Source of the DNA: DATBGO01 sp963840095
GTDB lineage: Bacteria; Actinomycetota; Actinomycetes; Streptosporangiales; Streptosporangiaceae
Assembly (NCBI GenBank): GCA_963840095.1
Contig: CAWIXN010000013.1
Coordinates: 372,001 to 436,000, forward strand
Length of the DNA stretch: 64,000 nt
Direction of reading: 5' to 3'
In this document: positions 25,157-33,619 of the stretch, in pieces
Layout: each line of letters begins with the position of its first letter
Position numbering within the stretch: the stretch's first letter is position 1
Program-made: the position numbers and the translations under genes
Notes under the pieces: model-generated
What the model was told of the DNA's origin: nothing
Database searches by the model: none
Seen by the model: the letters and a program-made list of their open reading frames with translations, nothing else

Positions 25157-26749
25157 TCAGCGCTCTTCGAGATCCACGGTCCGGCCCACGACTGCGCCGA
25201 TCGAGGATGCGATCCCGCTCAGGGTGGCGGGCGGCAGCGCGGAGTCGACCGTCAGGACGATCAGTGCGTGCCCGCCACGGGCGTCCCGGCACACCTGCAT
25301 TCCGGCGATGTTGATGCCCTCACCGCCGAGGATCTGGCCGACGATCCCGACCACTCCGGGCCGGTCGGTGTAGGTGAAGAACGCCATGTGCTCGGTCGGC
25401 GCGATCTCCATGTCAAAGCCATTGACCTCAATGAGGCGCTCCGCTTGCCGACGGCCGGTCAGCGTCCCGCTGACCGAGACCACCTGGCCATCAGGCAGGG
25501 TGCCGCGCAGCGAGATCATGTTGCGCCAGTCCGGGCTCTCCTCGATCGTCTCCAGGCCCACCTCGATGCCGCGTTCCTTCGCCAGCAACGGCGCGTTCAC
25601 GTAGCTCACGGCCTCCTCGGTCACGTCCATGAAGACGCCCTTCAGCGCGGCCAGCTGCAGCACGCTGACGTCGAGCGCGGCGATCTCGCCGCGCACCTGG
25701 ACATCGAGCCTGACCGGGGCCGCAGCGGCCAGCGCGGTGAAGATCCGGCCGAGCTTCTCGGCCAGCGGCAGCCCGGGCCTGAGGTCCTCGGCCACCACGC
25801 CGCCCTGGACGTTGACGGCGTCGGGCACGAACTCGCCCGCCAGGGCCAGCCGTACCGACCGGGCCACCTGGGTTCCCGCCTTCTCCTGCGCCTCATGCGT
25901 ACTGGCCGCCAGGTGCGGGGTGACGACCACGTTGGCCAGCTTGAACAGCGGGCTGTCCGTGCACGGTTCCCTGGCGTACACGTCAAGCGCGGCACCGGCC
26001 ACCCGGCCGTCGACCAGCGCATCGGCCAGCGCGCCCTCGTCCACGATCCCGCCGCGCGCCGCGTTTACTATCCGGACGCCCGGCTTGACCTTGCGCAGTT
26101 CCGCCTCGCCCAGCAGGCCGAGGGTCTCGACGTTCTTGGGCAGGTGGACGCTGATGAAGTCAGCCTCGGCCAGCAGCTCGTCCATGCTGACCAGCCGGAC
26201 CCCGAGCGCGGCCGCGCGGGCCGCGGGGACGTACGGGTCGTATGCGATCGCCGTCATGCCGAACGAGGTAAGCCGCTCGGCGACCAGCATCCCGATCCGG
26301 CCCAGGCCGAGCAGCCCGAGCACCTTGTCTTGCAGCTCGATCCCGGTGAAGGCGGCCCGCTGCCACTGCCCGGCCTGCAGCGAAGCCATGGCCTGCGGGA
26401 GGTTACGGGCGAGCGAGAGAAGCAGCGCGACCGCATGCTCGGCGGCGCTCACGATGTTGGAGGTCGGCGCGTTCACCACCATCACGCCCGCCTTGGTCGC
26501 CGCCTCAACGTCCACGTTGTCCAGGCCCACCCCGGCCCTCGCGATCACCCGCAATCGCGGCCCGTGCGCGATCGCCTCCGCGTCGATCCTGGTCGCGCTG
26601 CGGATGATCACGGCGTCCGCCTCGGCCAGCGCGGGCAGCAGCGCGGCCCGGTCGGCGCCGTCGGCATGGCGGATGTCGAAGCCGGACTCCAGGTGAGCCA
26701 GGCCGGCTGGCGAAAGCTCTTCGGCAACGAGGACGACGGGTGCTGACAC
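25157..26749 (-). CDS. serA: D-3-phosphoglycerate dehydrogenase
   Basis: A 530-residue long-form (type I, mycobacterial-like) enzyme, the first step of serine synthesis. Substrate/NAD domain: NVDVEAATKAGVMVVNAPTS, the Rossmann LGLLGLGRIGMLVAERL, and catalytic Arg, Glu and His (SVHLPKN, NAARGGIVDEGAL, TPHLAAST). An allosteric substrate-binding domain follows (about residues 315-450), then a C-terminal ACT domain (MAFFTYTDRPGVVGIVGQIL) for serine feedback. GTG start with GGAGGG upstream. Confidence 0.97.
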   Translation of the reverse strand: MSAPVVLVAEELSPAGLAHLESGFDIRHADGADRAALLPALAEADAVIIRSATRIDAEAIAHGPRLRVIARAGVGLDNVDVEAATKAGVMVVNAPTSNIVSAAEHAVALLLSLARNLPQAMASLQAGQWQRAAFTGIELQDKVLGLLGLGRIGMLVAERLTSFGMTAIAYDPYVPAARAAALGVRLVSMDELLAEADFISVHLPKNVETLGLLGEAELRKVKPGVRIVNAARGGIVDEGALADALVDGRVAGAALDVYAREPCTDSPLFKLANVVVTPHLAASTHEAQEKAGTQVARSVRLALAGEFVPDAVNVQGGVVAEDLRPGLPLAEKLGRIFTALAAAAPVRLDVQVRGEIAALDVSVLQLAALKGVFMDVTEEAVSYVNAPLLAKERGIEVGLETIEESPDWRNMISLRGTLPDGQVVSVSGTLTGRRQAERLIEVNGFDMEIAPTEHMAFFTYTDRPGVVGIVGQILGGEGINIAGMQVCRDARGGHALIVLTVDSALPPATLSGIASSIGAVVGRTVDLEER

Positions 26750-26781
26750 AGACCCTCCAGAGGCTGCGAATGGGACGTCAA

Positions 26782-26812
26782 AGTCTAGCGGCGCTTGTGA
26801 ATGGCTTCACAA
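26782..26812 (-). promoter_or_regulatory. putative serA promoter and palindromic operator
   Basis: On the minus strand a -10 TAGACT (26787-26782) lies 33-38 nt before the serA GTG. Directly upstream is a perfect 7-bp inverted repeat with a 4-nt spacer, TTGTGAA-GCCA-TTCACAA (26812-26795), covering the -35 region. It looks like a repressor or activator site; the regulator is unknown. Confidence 0.45.
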
Positions 26813-26837
26813 AATGTGGCAACCAAGCGGCTTTGAG

Positions 26838-29549
26838 TCAGCTCGACGGCGCGGGCGCGGGCGCGGGCTCCAGCGGGACACCGGTCTGCGGCCCGGCTCC
26901 AAGCCCGCGCTGATCAGCCTGTTCAGGCTGCGGCGCAGGCTCGTCCCCGGCTGCGAGCCGGGGCGCCCGGTCCGGGTCCGTCTCGAACGGGGCTGCAAAC
27001 GACTCGATCCGGCCCGCTGCCATGGGCCTGGCTACCAGGAAACCCTGCCCGCGCCCGCAGCCCATCCCGCGCAGCAGCTCAAGCTGCTCGGGCCGCTCGA
27101 TTCCTTCGGCCACCACCTCGATGCCCAGGTCGCGGCCCACCCGGACGATGGTTTCGGTCAGCATAGCCAGGGTCGGGTCGGCCCCCAGCCCGGCCACGAA
27201 GGACGGATCGATCTTGATGATGTCGACTGGCAGCTGCCGGAGATAAGCGAGCGACGCGTACCCGGTGCCGAAGTCATCGATGGCCAGCCGGACGCCGCGA
27301 CGGCGGAGCTGGGCCAGGGCATCGACCATGCTCCCGGCACCGTCGATCAGAACGCGCTCGGCCACCTCCAGGGTCAGCGCTCCCGGCGGCAGGCCGGTGT
27401 CGGCGAGCACGCCGGCCACCAGATCAGCGAAACCAGCCGCGCTCACCTGGCGGAGCGAGAAGTTGACCGAGACGCCGACCGGCCAGCCGGATGCGTGCCA
27501 GGCGGCCGCTTGCCCGCAGGCGGCCCGCAGCACTTGCTCGCCGAGCGGCACGATCAGCCCGGATTCCTCCGCCACGCTGAGGAACTCGACCGGGGGAACC
27601 AAACTCGGCCCCCGCCGCCATCTGACCAGCGCCTCGACGCCGACCACCCGCGAGGTGGCAAGCTCGACCACCGGCTGGTACTCAAGCTCAAGCTCCTCCT
27701 CGGTGATCGCCCGGCGCAGATCGCTGGCCAGCTCCAGCCTGCGCACCACGTCGGCGTGCATGTGCGGAGCGAACACCTCCACGTGCCCGCCGCCGGATTC
27801 CTTGGCCCGCGACATCGCGACGTCCGCGTTGCGCAGCAGGTGATCGGCCGGATTGGTATCGGCCAGCGCGACCCCGATGCTGGCGGTCATGGAGACATCC
27901 CGGTCAGCGACCCGGAACGGCTCGCCGGCCACCGCCCCGGCCAGCCGTTCGGCAATGTCCACGATCTCCTGGACGCTCGCGGCGTCCTCGACGACGACCG
28001 CGAACTCGTCGCCCCCCCATCGGGCCACCGTGTGCTGAGGCGGCACCGCCGCCCGCAGCCGACGCGCCGCCTGGGCCAGCAGCAGGTCACCCGCGCCGTG
28101 GCCGACGGAGTCGTTCACCCCCGTGAAGCCGTCCAGGTCGATGAAGATCGCTGCGGCCTCGCCGGGCGGCTCCGAGCCGGGCGCGCGGGCGGCCGCGTTC
28201 TTGGCGCGTTCCTCGATGTAGGTGCGGTTCGGCAGCCCGGTCAGCCCATCATGGAAGGTCAGGTGCGTGACTTGCCTGCGCAGGGCGACCTGGTCGCTGA
28301 CATCCCGGGCCGTGATGAGCACCTTGTCCGGCGAGCCTGGATGACTGTGCCGCGACAGATTGGACTCCACGTGATGCCAGGTACCGTCCGAGGACCTGAC
28401 CCGGCAGGAAAAGCTGGCCGTCTGGTCCGGCACGCTCCGGGCGGTGGCCAGCATCACCCGGGTAGCGTTCAGCCGGTCCTCCGGATGAACCAGCGCGGAC
28501 AGCGAGGTGCCCTCGAGCGCCTGCGGCGTGTAGCCAAACTGGGCGACCGCCGGGCTCGCGTACGTGACGACGCCGCGGAGATCACATAGCGCAACCACAT
28601 CGCTGGTGCGGTCGGCCAGCTGGCGGAAGCCCCGGCCGGACTCCTGCCCGAGCACCGACGCCGCGCTCTCGCGCCGTGCGACGCCGACGATCCTGGCCAC
28701 GAGCGCGAGGATGGCGACGCCCGCGGCGATCACTACGACCGGCTCAGTGACCGACCCTCCGGAGATGGCCCAGCCGATGACGGTGACCGCGGCGACCGTG
28801 GCCGCGATGGCCGCCGCCGCCGTCGACGCTCCCGGCGAGGGCAGTCCGGGCCCGGGCCGCCAGCGCAGGCGGGCGCCCGAGCTGGCCAGCGGCACCGCTG
28901 CCAGCAGGCACAGCCCGGCCAGCTGCGCGAGCAGGGCCCATGATCCAGGGCGCAGCCCGCCGACCCGGCCGGAGACGGCAAGTGAGTCGCCGAGCGTCAC
29001 GGCGAGCAGCGCGAGCCACGGCAGCAGGGTGTGCCGCCACCTGTTTCCGACGTAAGCCAGCAGGATGCCCAGCACGACCAGGTCGGTCAGCGGATGGATC
29101 ATGTTGTGCGCGAACGCGCCCGGGCTCAGGTCGGCCTTCGTATACGCGGGCCCGTAGAGTGCCGTCCAGCCCAGCACGAACAGCGCCGCCACCAGGAGGC
29201 AGCCGTCGGCCAGCCGGGCCACGATCGGGCCGGCCTCCCGGATCGGCGGGTCGGCCCCGTCCACGGCCTCATCTCCCGCCGACGCCAGACCCACTACTCC
29301 CACCGCCAAGGCCGGCAGGGCGACCAGGGCGAGGAGGTCGGCAAGCGTCAGCGACTCGGCCACACCCGGGCCGGGAAGTCCTTCCTGGGAGACGAAGGCG
29401 GCGCCCCACGCCAGCGCGACGACTGCGAGCCAGCGATAAGCATTTTTAACGGATGGCTCAGCGCCGGTCGACGCGCGCCAGAGAAATGCGGCGACCGCGC
29501 AGGCGACCAGAGCCCCGGCCGTCATCCAGGCGAATACGGCCAGGCTCAT
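26838..29549 (-). CDS. PAS-GGDEF-EAL cyclic-di-GMP signalling protein
   Basis: A membrane-anchored c-di-GMP enzyme of about 903 residues. Residues 1-290 hold eight or so hydrophobic segments. A PAS domain follows near 310-410 (VALCDLRGVVTYASPAVAQFG). The GGDEF domain has an intact WGGDEFAVVV near residue 510, and the EAL domain has VGVEALVRW near 637, DDFGTGYASL and KIDPSFVAGL. Both catalytic motifs are kept, so either synthesis or hydrolysis is possible. The ATG at 29549 is the likely start; the frame is open to 29783, but that part is low in coding character. Confidence 0.88.
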   Translation of the reverse strand: MSLAVFAWMTAGALVACAVAAFLWRASTGAEPSVKNAYRWLAVVALAWGAAFVSQEGLPGPGVAESLTLADLLALVALPALAVGVVGLASAGDEAVDGADPPIREAGPIVARLADGCLLVAALFVLGWTALYGPAYTKADLSPGAFAHNMIHPLTDLVVLGILLAYVGNRWRHTLLPWLALLAVTLGDSLAVSGRVGGLRPGSWALLAQLAGLCLLAAVPLASSGARLRWRPGPGLPSPGASTAAAAIAATVAAVTVIGWAISGGSVTEPVVVIAAGVAILALVARIVGVARRESAASVLGQESGRGFRQLADRTSDVVALCDLRGVVTYASPAVAQFGYTPQALEGTSLSALVHPEDRLNATRVMLATARSVPDQTASFSCRVRSSDGTWHHVESNLSRHSHPGSPDKVLITARDVSDQVALRRQVTHLTFHDGLTGLPNRTYIEERAKNAAARAPGSEPPGEAAAIFIDLDGFTGVNDSVGHGAGDLLLAQAARRLRAAVPPQHTVARWGGDEFAVVVEDAASVQEIVDIAERLAGAVAGEPFRVADRDVSMTASIGVALADTNPADHLLRNADVAMSRAKESGGGHVEVFAPHMHADVVRRLELASDLRRAITEEELELEYQPVVELATSRVVGVEALVRWRRGPSLVPPVEFLSVAEESGLIVPLGEQVLRAACGQAAAWHASGWPVGVSVNFSLRQVSAAGFADLVAGVLADTGLPPGALTLEVAERVLIDGAGSMVDALAQLRRRGVRLAIDDFGTGYASLAYLRQLPVDIIKIDPSFVAGLGADPTLAMLTETIVRVGRDLGIEVVAEGIERPEQLELLRGMGCGRGQGFLVARPMAAGRIESFAAPFETDPDRAPRLAAGDEPAPQPEQADQRGLGAGPQTGVPLEPAPAPAPSS

Positions 29550-29911
29550 CGCGCGCTGCCGGATGAATCCGACTGCAAACTGAGCCTCCCTCTCGCCGCG
29601 TCCAATACCGGACGAGCCCGGCTGGCCCCGTAGGCCCGCCGGGCTCGCGTCCAGGGTCACAGACGGAGCGCACGACTCTGTGCGGCAGCTCACGAGCAGC
29701 CAGGACGTTGATCCCGTATCACAGGCGTAGCGGGGATCGCCGGAGTACTGGACGCGGTCTCGCGATGAGCGATGTGTCCTCACTCTATGTGCCGGAGGTC
29801 ACGCTTTGATTGAGGAAGGATGACAGTCTGCTGAGTCACTGTCGTCACTTAGGGCACTGTCGCAGACCATGTCCCGCTCGCTCCGGGGGCAAGCGAAGGT
29901 ACCGTGCCAGA

Positions 29912-30331
29912 GTGGACGAGCCGTCGGCCAGCCCGAGGATGGCAATCGAAACCCGTGTCGACCCGGCCCTTGAGGCCGGAGCGTACGCGAACGCCCTCGC
30001 GATCTGGCATACCCCGCACGAATTCACCTTCGACTTCCTGGTCAGCAGCGAACCGCCGCAGCCTGCCGCGACCGACGAGGGCGAGACCGTCATCGTGGCG
30101 CCGCACCGGCTGGTCGCCAGGGTCCGGATACCGCCCACCGCCGTGTTCGACATCATCAGGACCATCAACCAGAACCTGACCATGTACGAGCAGAGCTTCG
30201 GTCAGATCAGGCAGCTAAGCGACCAACCGCTGCTGTACCCCCCCGATGACCCTCACGAAGCCCCGCCCGAAGCCCCGCCCCACGCCCCGCCCGAAGCCCC
30301 GCCCGACGCTCCGGGCGGAGGCACACCATGA
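29912..30331 (+). CDS. DUF3467 family protein
   Basis: About 139 residues. The core (YANALAIWHTPHEFTFDFLV, then VARVRIPPTAVFDIIRTINQ, NLTMYEQSFG) is the DUF3467 signature. The tail is a proline-rich repeat (PPEAPPHAPPEAPPDAP). The function is unknown. GTG at 29912 is the preferred start; ATG at 29939 is an alternative and neither has a clear Shine-Dalgarno. The stop codon lies inside the left arm of a strong hairpin. Confidence 0.75.
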   Translation: MDEPSASPRMAIETRVDPALEAGAYANALAIWHTPHEFTFDFLVSSEPPQPAATDEGETVIVAPHRLVARVRIPPTAVFDIIRTINQNLTMYEQSFGQIRQLSDQPLLYPPDDPHEAPPEAPPHAPPEAPPDAPGGGTP

Positions 30332-30380
30332 TCACGGTGGCTAGGGGGTGTGATCGCACCCCTAATCCACCGTGATCATG
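30327..30380. terminator. bidirectional hairpin between a DUF3467 gene and metG
   Basis: Perfect 14-bp arms CATGATCACGGTGG (30327-30340) and CCACCGTGATCATG (30367-30380) enclose a second near-perfect stem (AGGGGGTG with CACCCCT). It lies between two convergent genes and can fold in both transcripts. There is no U-run. The left arm overlaps the DUF3467 stop codon; the right arm is echoed once more as a direct repeat (GTGATCATGAAGGGCGGCT, copies near 30372 and 30394). Confidence 0.65.
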
Positions 30381-30442
30381 AAGGGCGGCTTCGCCGTGAT
30401 CATGAAGGGCGGCTCCAGCGTGATCGCCAGGGACGACGGCGG

Positions 30443-32083
30443 TCAGCCGATGCGGGGGAAGACCGGGCGCGGCGGGGGCAGGGAGCCTGCGGAATCGTCA
30501 CAGGCCTGGATGATCCTGGCCGCCAGGCCCGGGACGAACGGCTCGATCTCGCGGCCCAGCGTCCGGCAGGCGCCGACCAGCAGCGAGAGGAGCGAGTCCA
30601 GCTGCTCGGCAGCACCGGGCTCCCCGTCGCGCTCGGCCCTGGCCAGCTCCCACGGCCTGATCCGCTCGATGCACCGGTTGGCCTCTGTCACGATCTGCCA
30701 TACCGCGGCGGTGGCGGCCCTGAAGTCGACGGCCTCGAGGGCTGCGGCCCGACGCTGCGGTGCCTGCTCGCAAGCAGTCAGCAGGGGGCCAGCCGGCACA
30801 TGGCCAGCCGGCCCGGGGCCAGCCGGCCCGGGGCCAGCCTCAGCTCCCCCGGCCGGCAGCGCCTGAGGGACCCGGCCGTCACGATAACGATGCACCAGCG
30901 AGATCGTCCGGTTCACCAGATTGCCCAGCTCGTTGGCGAGATCATCGTTGGCCCGGCTGATCAGCCTGGCGATCGTGAAGTCAGCGTCGCCCACCCGGGG
31001 CACCTCGCGCAGCAGCCACCAGCGGACCGCGTCGGTCCCGAACGCCGCGGCCAGCGCAACCGGGTCCGCCCTGGCGGGATCCCCATCCCCATCCCTGCCC
31101 CCGCCCCCGTTCCCGTTCCTATCCCCGGCCCTGACTCCGGCCCCGGCCCCGGTCCTGGCCTTCGACTTGCTGATCTTGTGTCCGTCGATGGTCAGGTAAT
31201 CGTGGACCAGGATCTGGGTCGGCAGCGGCTCGCCCGCCGACAGCAGGATGGCCGGCCAATAGACGGCGTGGAAGCGCAGCACGCCTTTCCCGACCAGGTG
31301 AATGCGGCGGTCAGCACCGGCCCACCAATGCTGATAGCCGGGGTCGCCGGTGCCGTACCCGAGCGCCGTGATGTAGTTACCGAGCGCGTCCCACCAGACA
31401 TAGATCACCTGGCTCGGGTCATCCGGCACGCCGATTCCCCAGCCGCCGGCGCGCTCGGCTGACCTGGACGCGCTGAAGTCCTCGAGCCCGGAGGCAATGA
31501 AGGCGAGTACCTCGTTGCGCCGGCCGGCCGGAGAGATCCGGAGCTGATCGGAGCTGATGAGATCGTGCAGCTGGTCGGCGTACCTGGACAGCCGGAAGAA
31601 CCAGTTCTCCTCGGTGACCAGTTGCGGCGGCGCGTCATGCTCGGGGCAGCGGCCGCCTGGCAGCTCGGCAGGCTTGTAGAACTGCTCGCACCCGACGCAG
31701 TACAGCCCCTCGTAGTGCCTGGCGTACAGGTCGCCGCTGGCCGCGCAGGCTCGCCAGAGCCGGTCCACTCCGGGCAGATGACGTGGATCACTGCTGGTAG
31801 CGATGAAGTCATCGAAGGAAAGCCCGAGCGGATCACGCAGCGCGGCGAACGCCCTCGCGTTGCGGTCAACAAGCTCCCGGACGGCCACTCCCTCGTCCTG
31901 CGCCGCCAGCACGTTCTTCAGGGAGTTGTCATCCGTACCGGTCTGGAACCGCACCTCGTCGCCGGCCTGCCGGTGATGCCGGGCCAGCACGTCGGCCTGG
32001 ACGAGCTCCAGCGCGTGTCCCAGGTGGGCACGCGCGTTGACGTACGGGATGGTGGTACTGATGTACAGACGTACCGCGTTCAT
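30443..32083 (-). CDS. metG: methionine--tRNA ligase
   Basis: A 546-residue class I synthetase. It begins MNAVRLYISTTIPYVNARAHLGHALE with the HIGH-type HLGH, has zinc-knuckle Cys (GLYCVGCEQFY, GGRCPEH), and KMSKS as KISKS near residue 304. Directly after KISKS is a Gly/Arg/Asp-rich insertion of about 32 residues where most enzymes have only a few; a second low-complexity run (GPGPAGPGPAGHVPAG) lies between catalytic and anticodon-binding domains. The ATG at 32083 follows AGGAGG by 5 nt. The leader upstream carries a Met leader peptide and attenuator-like hairpins. Confidence 0.95.
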   Translation of the reverse strand: MNAVRLYISTTIPYVNARAHLGHALELVQADVLARHHRQAGDEVRFQTGTDDNSLKNVLAAQDEGVAVRELVDRNARAFAALRDPLGLSFDDFIATSSDPRHLPGVDRLWRACAASGDLYARHYEGLYCVGCEQFYKPAELPGGRCPEHDAPPQLVTEENWFFRLSRYADQLHDLISSDQLRISPAGRRNEVLAFIASGLEDFSASRSAERAGGWGIGVPDDPSQVIYVWWDALGNYITALGYGTGDPGYQHWWAGADRRIHLVGKGVLRFHAVYWPAILLSAGEPLPTQILVHDYLTIDGHKISKSKARTGAGAGVRAGDRNGNGGGGRDGDGDPARADPVALAAAFGTDAVRWWLLREVPRVGDADFTIARLISRANDDLANELGNLVNRTISLVHRYRDGRVPQALPAGGAEAGPGPAGPGPAGHVPAGPLLTACEQAPQRRAAALEAVDFRAATAAVWQIVTEANRCIERIRPWELARAERDGEPGAAEQLDSLLSLLVGACRTLGREIEPFVPGLAARIIQACDDSAGSLPPPRPVFPRIG

Positions 32084-32126
32084 CGGAACCTCCTGGTTAC
32101 GCAGGGGCACCGACCCGCGACGCAAA

Positions 32127-32149
32127 TCGAGGCCCCGTTGGGGCCTCGA
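32127..32149 (-). terminator. metG leader terminator-like hairpin
   Basis: A perfect 10-bp stem with a 3-nt loop (TCGAGGCCCC-AAC-GGGGCCTCGA on the minus strand), followed by TTTGCG. It lies 44 nt before the metG ATG and 36 nt after the stop of the leader peptide. The short T-run is weak for Rho-independent stopping, but GC-rich hairpins suffice in many actinobacteria. Confidence 0.6.
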
Positions 32150-32184
32150 GTCGGACGTCGTCCTGGCAGCGTGAATTGGCCCCG

Positions 32185-32223
32185 CTAGCGGGGCATCATC
32201 ACCTGAGGAACGTATGACGTCAT
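32185..32223 (-). CDS. metG leader peptide MTSYVPQVMMPR
   Basis: A 12-codon frame starts 7 nt after the -10 box, so the message would be leaderless. Codons 9 and 10 are ATG ATG, placed directly before the first hairpin, and the TAG stop lies within that hairpin's loop. Tandem codons for the amino acid that the downstream synthetase activates are the hallmark of ribosome-mediated attenuation. The peptide itself is expected to have no function. Confidence 0.6.
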   Translation of the reverse strand: MTSYVPQVMMPR

Positions 32224-32350
32224 GCTGGTCAGTGTACCGGCTCGCCTGGGCGGGAGGAGCCGCGCCGGAGCAGCGGCGATCGCATGCACCGCGTGAGGTA
32301 CTGGTGACCGTTAGGCTCGGATCCGAGTCGATGAACGACGATCGGACCAG

Positions 32351-33427
32351 ATGATGAACGAGGACCAGGGCGGGCATCGGGAAGCTTCGGCGGAGCCGGA
32401 CGCCGCCCCGCCTGCAGGCCTGGAGGCTGCCGCGCCCGCAGGCCCGCCCGCGAGCCCGGACGCCGGCCCGCCCGCGAGCCCGGACGCCAGCCCGCCCGCC
32501 AGCACGGACGCCAGCCCGGACGCCAGCGAGGACCCCGCCGACGGTAAGGAACACCGGCGGCCTCGGTCCTTCTGGCGTGAACTCCCGGTCCTGGTCGTGG
32601 TGGCGCTGGTTATTGCGCTGCTGATCAAGTCCTTCGTGGTGCAGGCGTTCTTCATCCCATCGTCGTCCATGGAGAACACGATCATGATCGGCGACAAGGT
32701 GCTGGTCAACAAGCTCGTCTATCACTTCAGGGCAATCAAACCCGGGGACATCGTCGTTTTCGACGGCGCGGGCTCCTGGGATCCGGTGCCGCGGCCGACG
32801 CCGCCCAGCTCGAATCCGGCGGCCCGGTTGTACGACGCGACGCTGAGGCCGCTGCTGCACTCGATTGCCGGGCTGTTCGGGACCGCTCCAGGCCAGACCG
32901 ATTTCATCAAGCGGGTCATCGGGGTGCCAGGCGATCATGTGGCCTGCTGCACGGCGCAGGGCCTGGTCACTGTCAATGGCGTTCCCCTGCACGAGCAGTC
33001 CTACCTCTATCCGGGCGACACTCCGGGCAGCACTCCCGCGGCCACGGAGTCGTTCAGCATCACGGTCCCGGCCGGACGGCTGTGGGTGATGGGCGATCAC
33101 CGGAGCGTCTCAGAAGACTCCCGGCTGCACCGCGGCGATCCGGGCGGCGGGACGATACCGGAGAACGAGGTGATCGGACGGGCCTTCATCACGGTGTGGC
33201 CGCCCAGCCGGTGGCGGATTCTGTCGATCCCTGCCACGTTCAGCCAGCCGGGCATCGCCTCGCCGAGCGCGGCCGCCGACGTCAGCGTCACCTTCGCCGC
33301 GGCTACCACGTACCTGCCGATTGAGGCGGGATTCGCGCTGGCCATTCCGCTGACCTGGCTGCAGCGCCGGCTCCGCTCGCGCAGCCGCCGACGCCGGCCA
33401 GAACTCAGCCGGCGCAGGCTCGGCTGA
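32351..33427 (+). CDS. lepB: signal peptidase I
   Basis: A 358-residue S26 leader peptidase. A 75-residue Pro/Ala/Ser-rich cytosolic N-tail (PPASPDAGPPASPDA repeats) precedes one membrane helix (LPVLVVVALVIALLIKSFVV). Box B is IPSSSMENTIMIGD with the nucleophile Ser and box D is FIKRVIGVPGD with the general-base Lys; box E is MGDHRSVSEDSR. A second hydrophobic stretch near the C-terminus (EAGFALAIPLTWL) is followed by an Arg-rich tail. It removes signal peptides from secreted proteins. Two adjacent ATGs are possible starts; divergent from metG. Confidence 0.93.
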   Translation: MMNEDQGGHREASAEPDAAPPAGLEAAAPAGPPASPDAGPPASPDASPPASTDASPDASEDPADGKEHRRPRSFWRELPVLVVVALVIALLIKSFVVQAFFIPSSSMENTIMIGDKVLVNKLVYHFRAIKPGDIVVFDGAGSWDPVPRPTPPSSNPAARLYDATLRPLLHSIAGLFGTAPGQTDFIKRVIGVPGDHVACCTAQGLVTVNGVPLHEQSYLYPGDTPGSTPAATESFSITVPAGRLWVMGDHRSVSEDSRLHRGDPGGGTIPENEVIGRAFITVWPPSRWRILSIPATFSQPGIASPSAAADVSVTFAAATTYLPIEAGFALAIPLTWLQRRLRSRSRRRRPELSRRRLG

Positions 33428-33437
33428 GCCGCCGCCG

Positions 33438-33588
33438 GATCAGCTGAAGCGTGGAGCCGCAAGATCAGCTGAAGCCGCGACGATCAGCTGAAGCGTGCAG
33501 CCGCAAGATCAGCTGAAGCGTGCAGCCGCAGGATCAGCTGAAGCGTGCAGCCGCAGGATCAGCTGAAGCCGCCACGATCAGCTGAAGC
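33438..33588. repeat. 25-bp tandem repeat between lepB and gatB
   Basis: GATCAGCTGAAGC recurs at 33438, 33463, 33482, 33507, 33532, 33557 and 33576. The perfect core has a 25-bp period, with 19-bp variants at the edges. Related sequence continues to 33640 and includes the gatB stop (33620-33622) within CAGCTGAGCCGCCGCAGGAT. The lepB end is also similar (GGCTGAGCCGCCGCCGGATC), so the array seems grown from the two convergent gene ends. Confidence 0.85.
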
Positions 33589-33619
33589 CGCGGACACTCC
33601 GCTGAAGCCGCGACCACCC

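Larger units (their letters stand above)
32127..32236 (-). promoter_or_regulatory. metG ribosome-mediated attenuator (promoter, leader, alternative hairpins)
   Basis: On the minus strand the order is: -10 TACACT (32236-32231), 7 nt, ATG of a 12-codon leader, a hairpin GCCCCG-CTAG-CGGGGC (32194-32179) with the leader's TAG in its loop, then the terminator-like hairpin (32149-32127). The GGGGCC of the first hairpin's 3' arm can instead pair with GGCCCC of the second's 5' arm. A ribosome stalled at the two Met codons would favour that pairing; one that reaches the stop would mask it. No good -35 is seen. The mechanism is inferred from the sequence. Confidence 0.6.

Noticed and set aside
24175..28589. 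Long plus-strand frames opposite leuB, serA and the first GGDEF-EAL gene
   Set aside because: All lie antisense to well-supported genes and have no recognisable domains; they arise from high GC.
32084..32230. T-box or SAM riboswitch before metG
   Set aside because: The T-box sequence (AGGGTGG-N-ACCGCG) and SAM aptamer motifs are not seen. The leader peptide and hairpins explain the region better.
32084..33100. Extending metG upstream to 33100 as one 885-codon frame
   Set aside because: The added part is antisense to lepB and Arg/His-rich; AGGAGG and family alignment fix the start at 32083.
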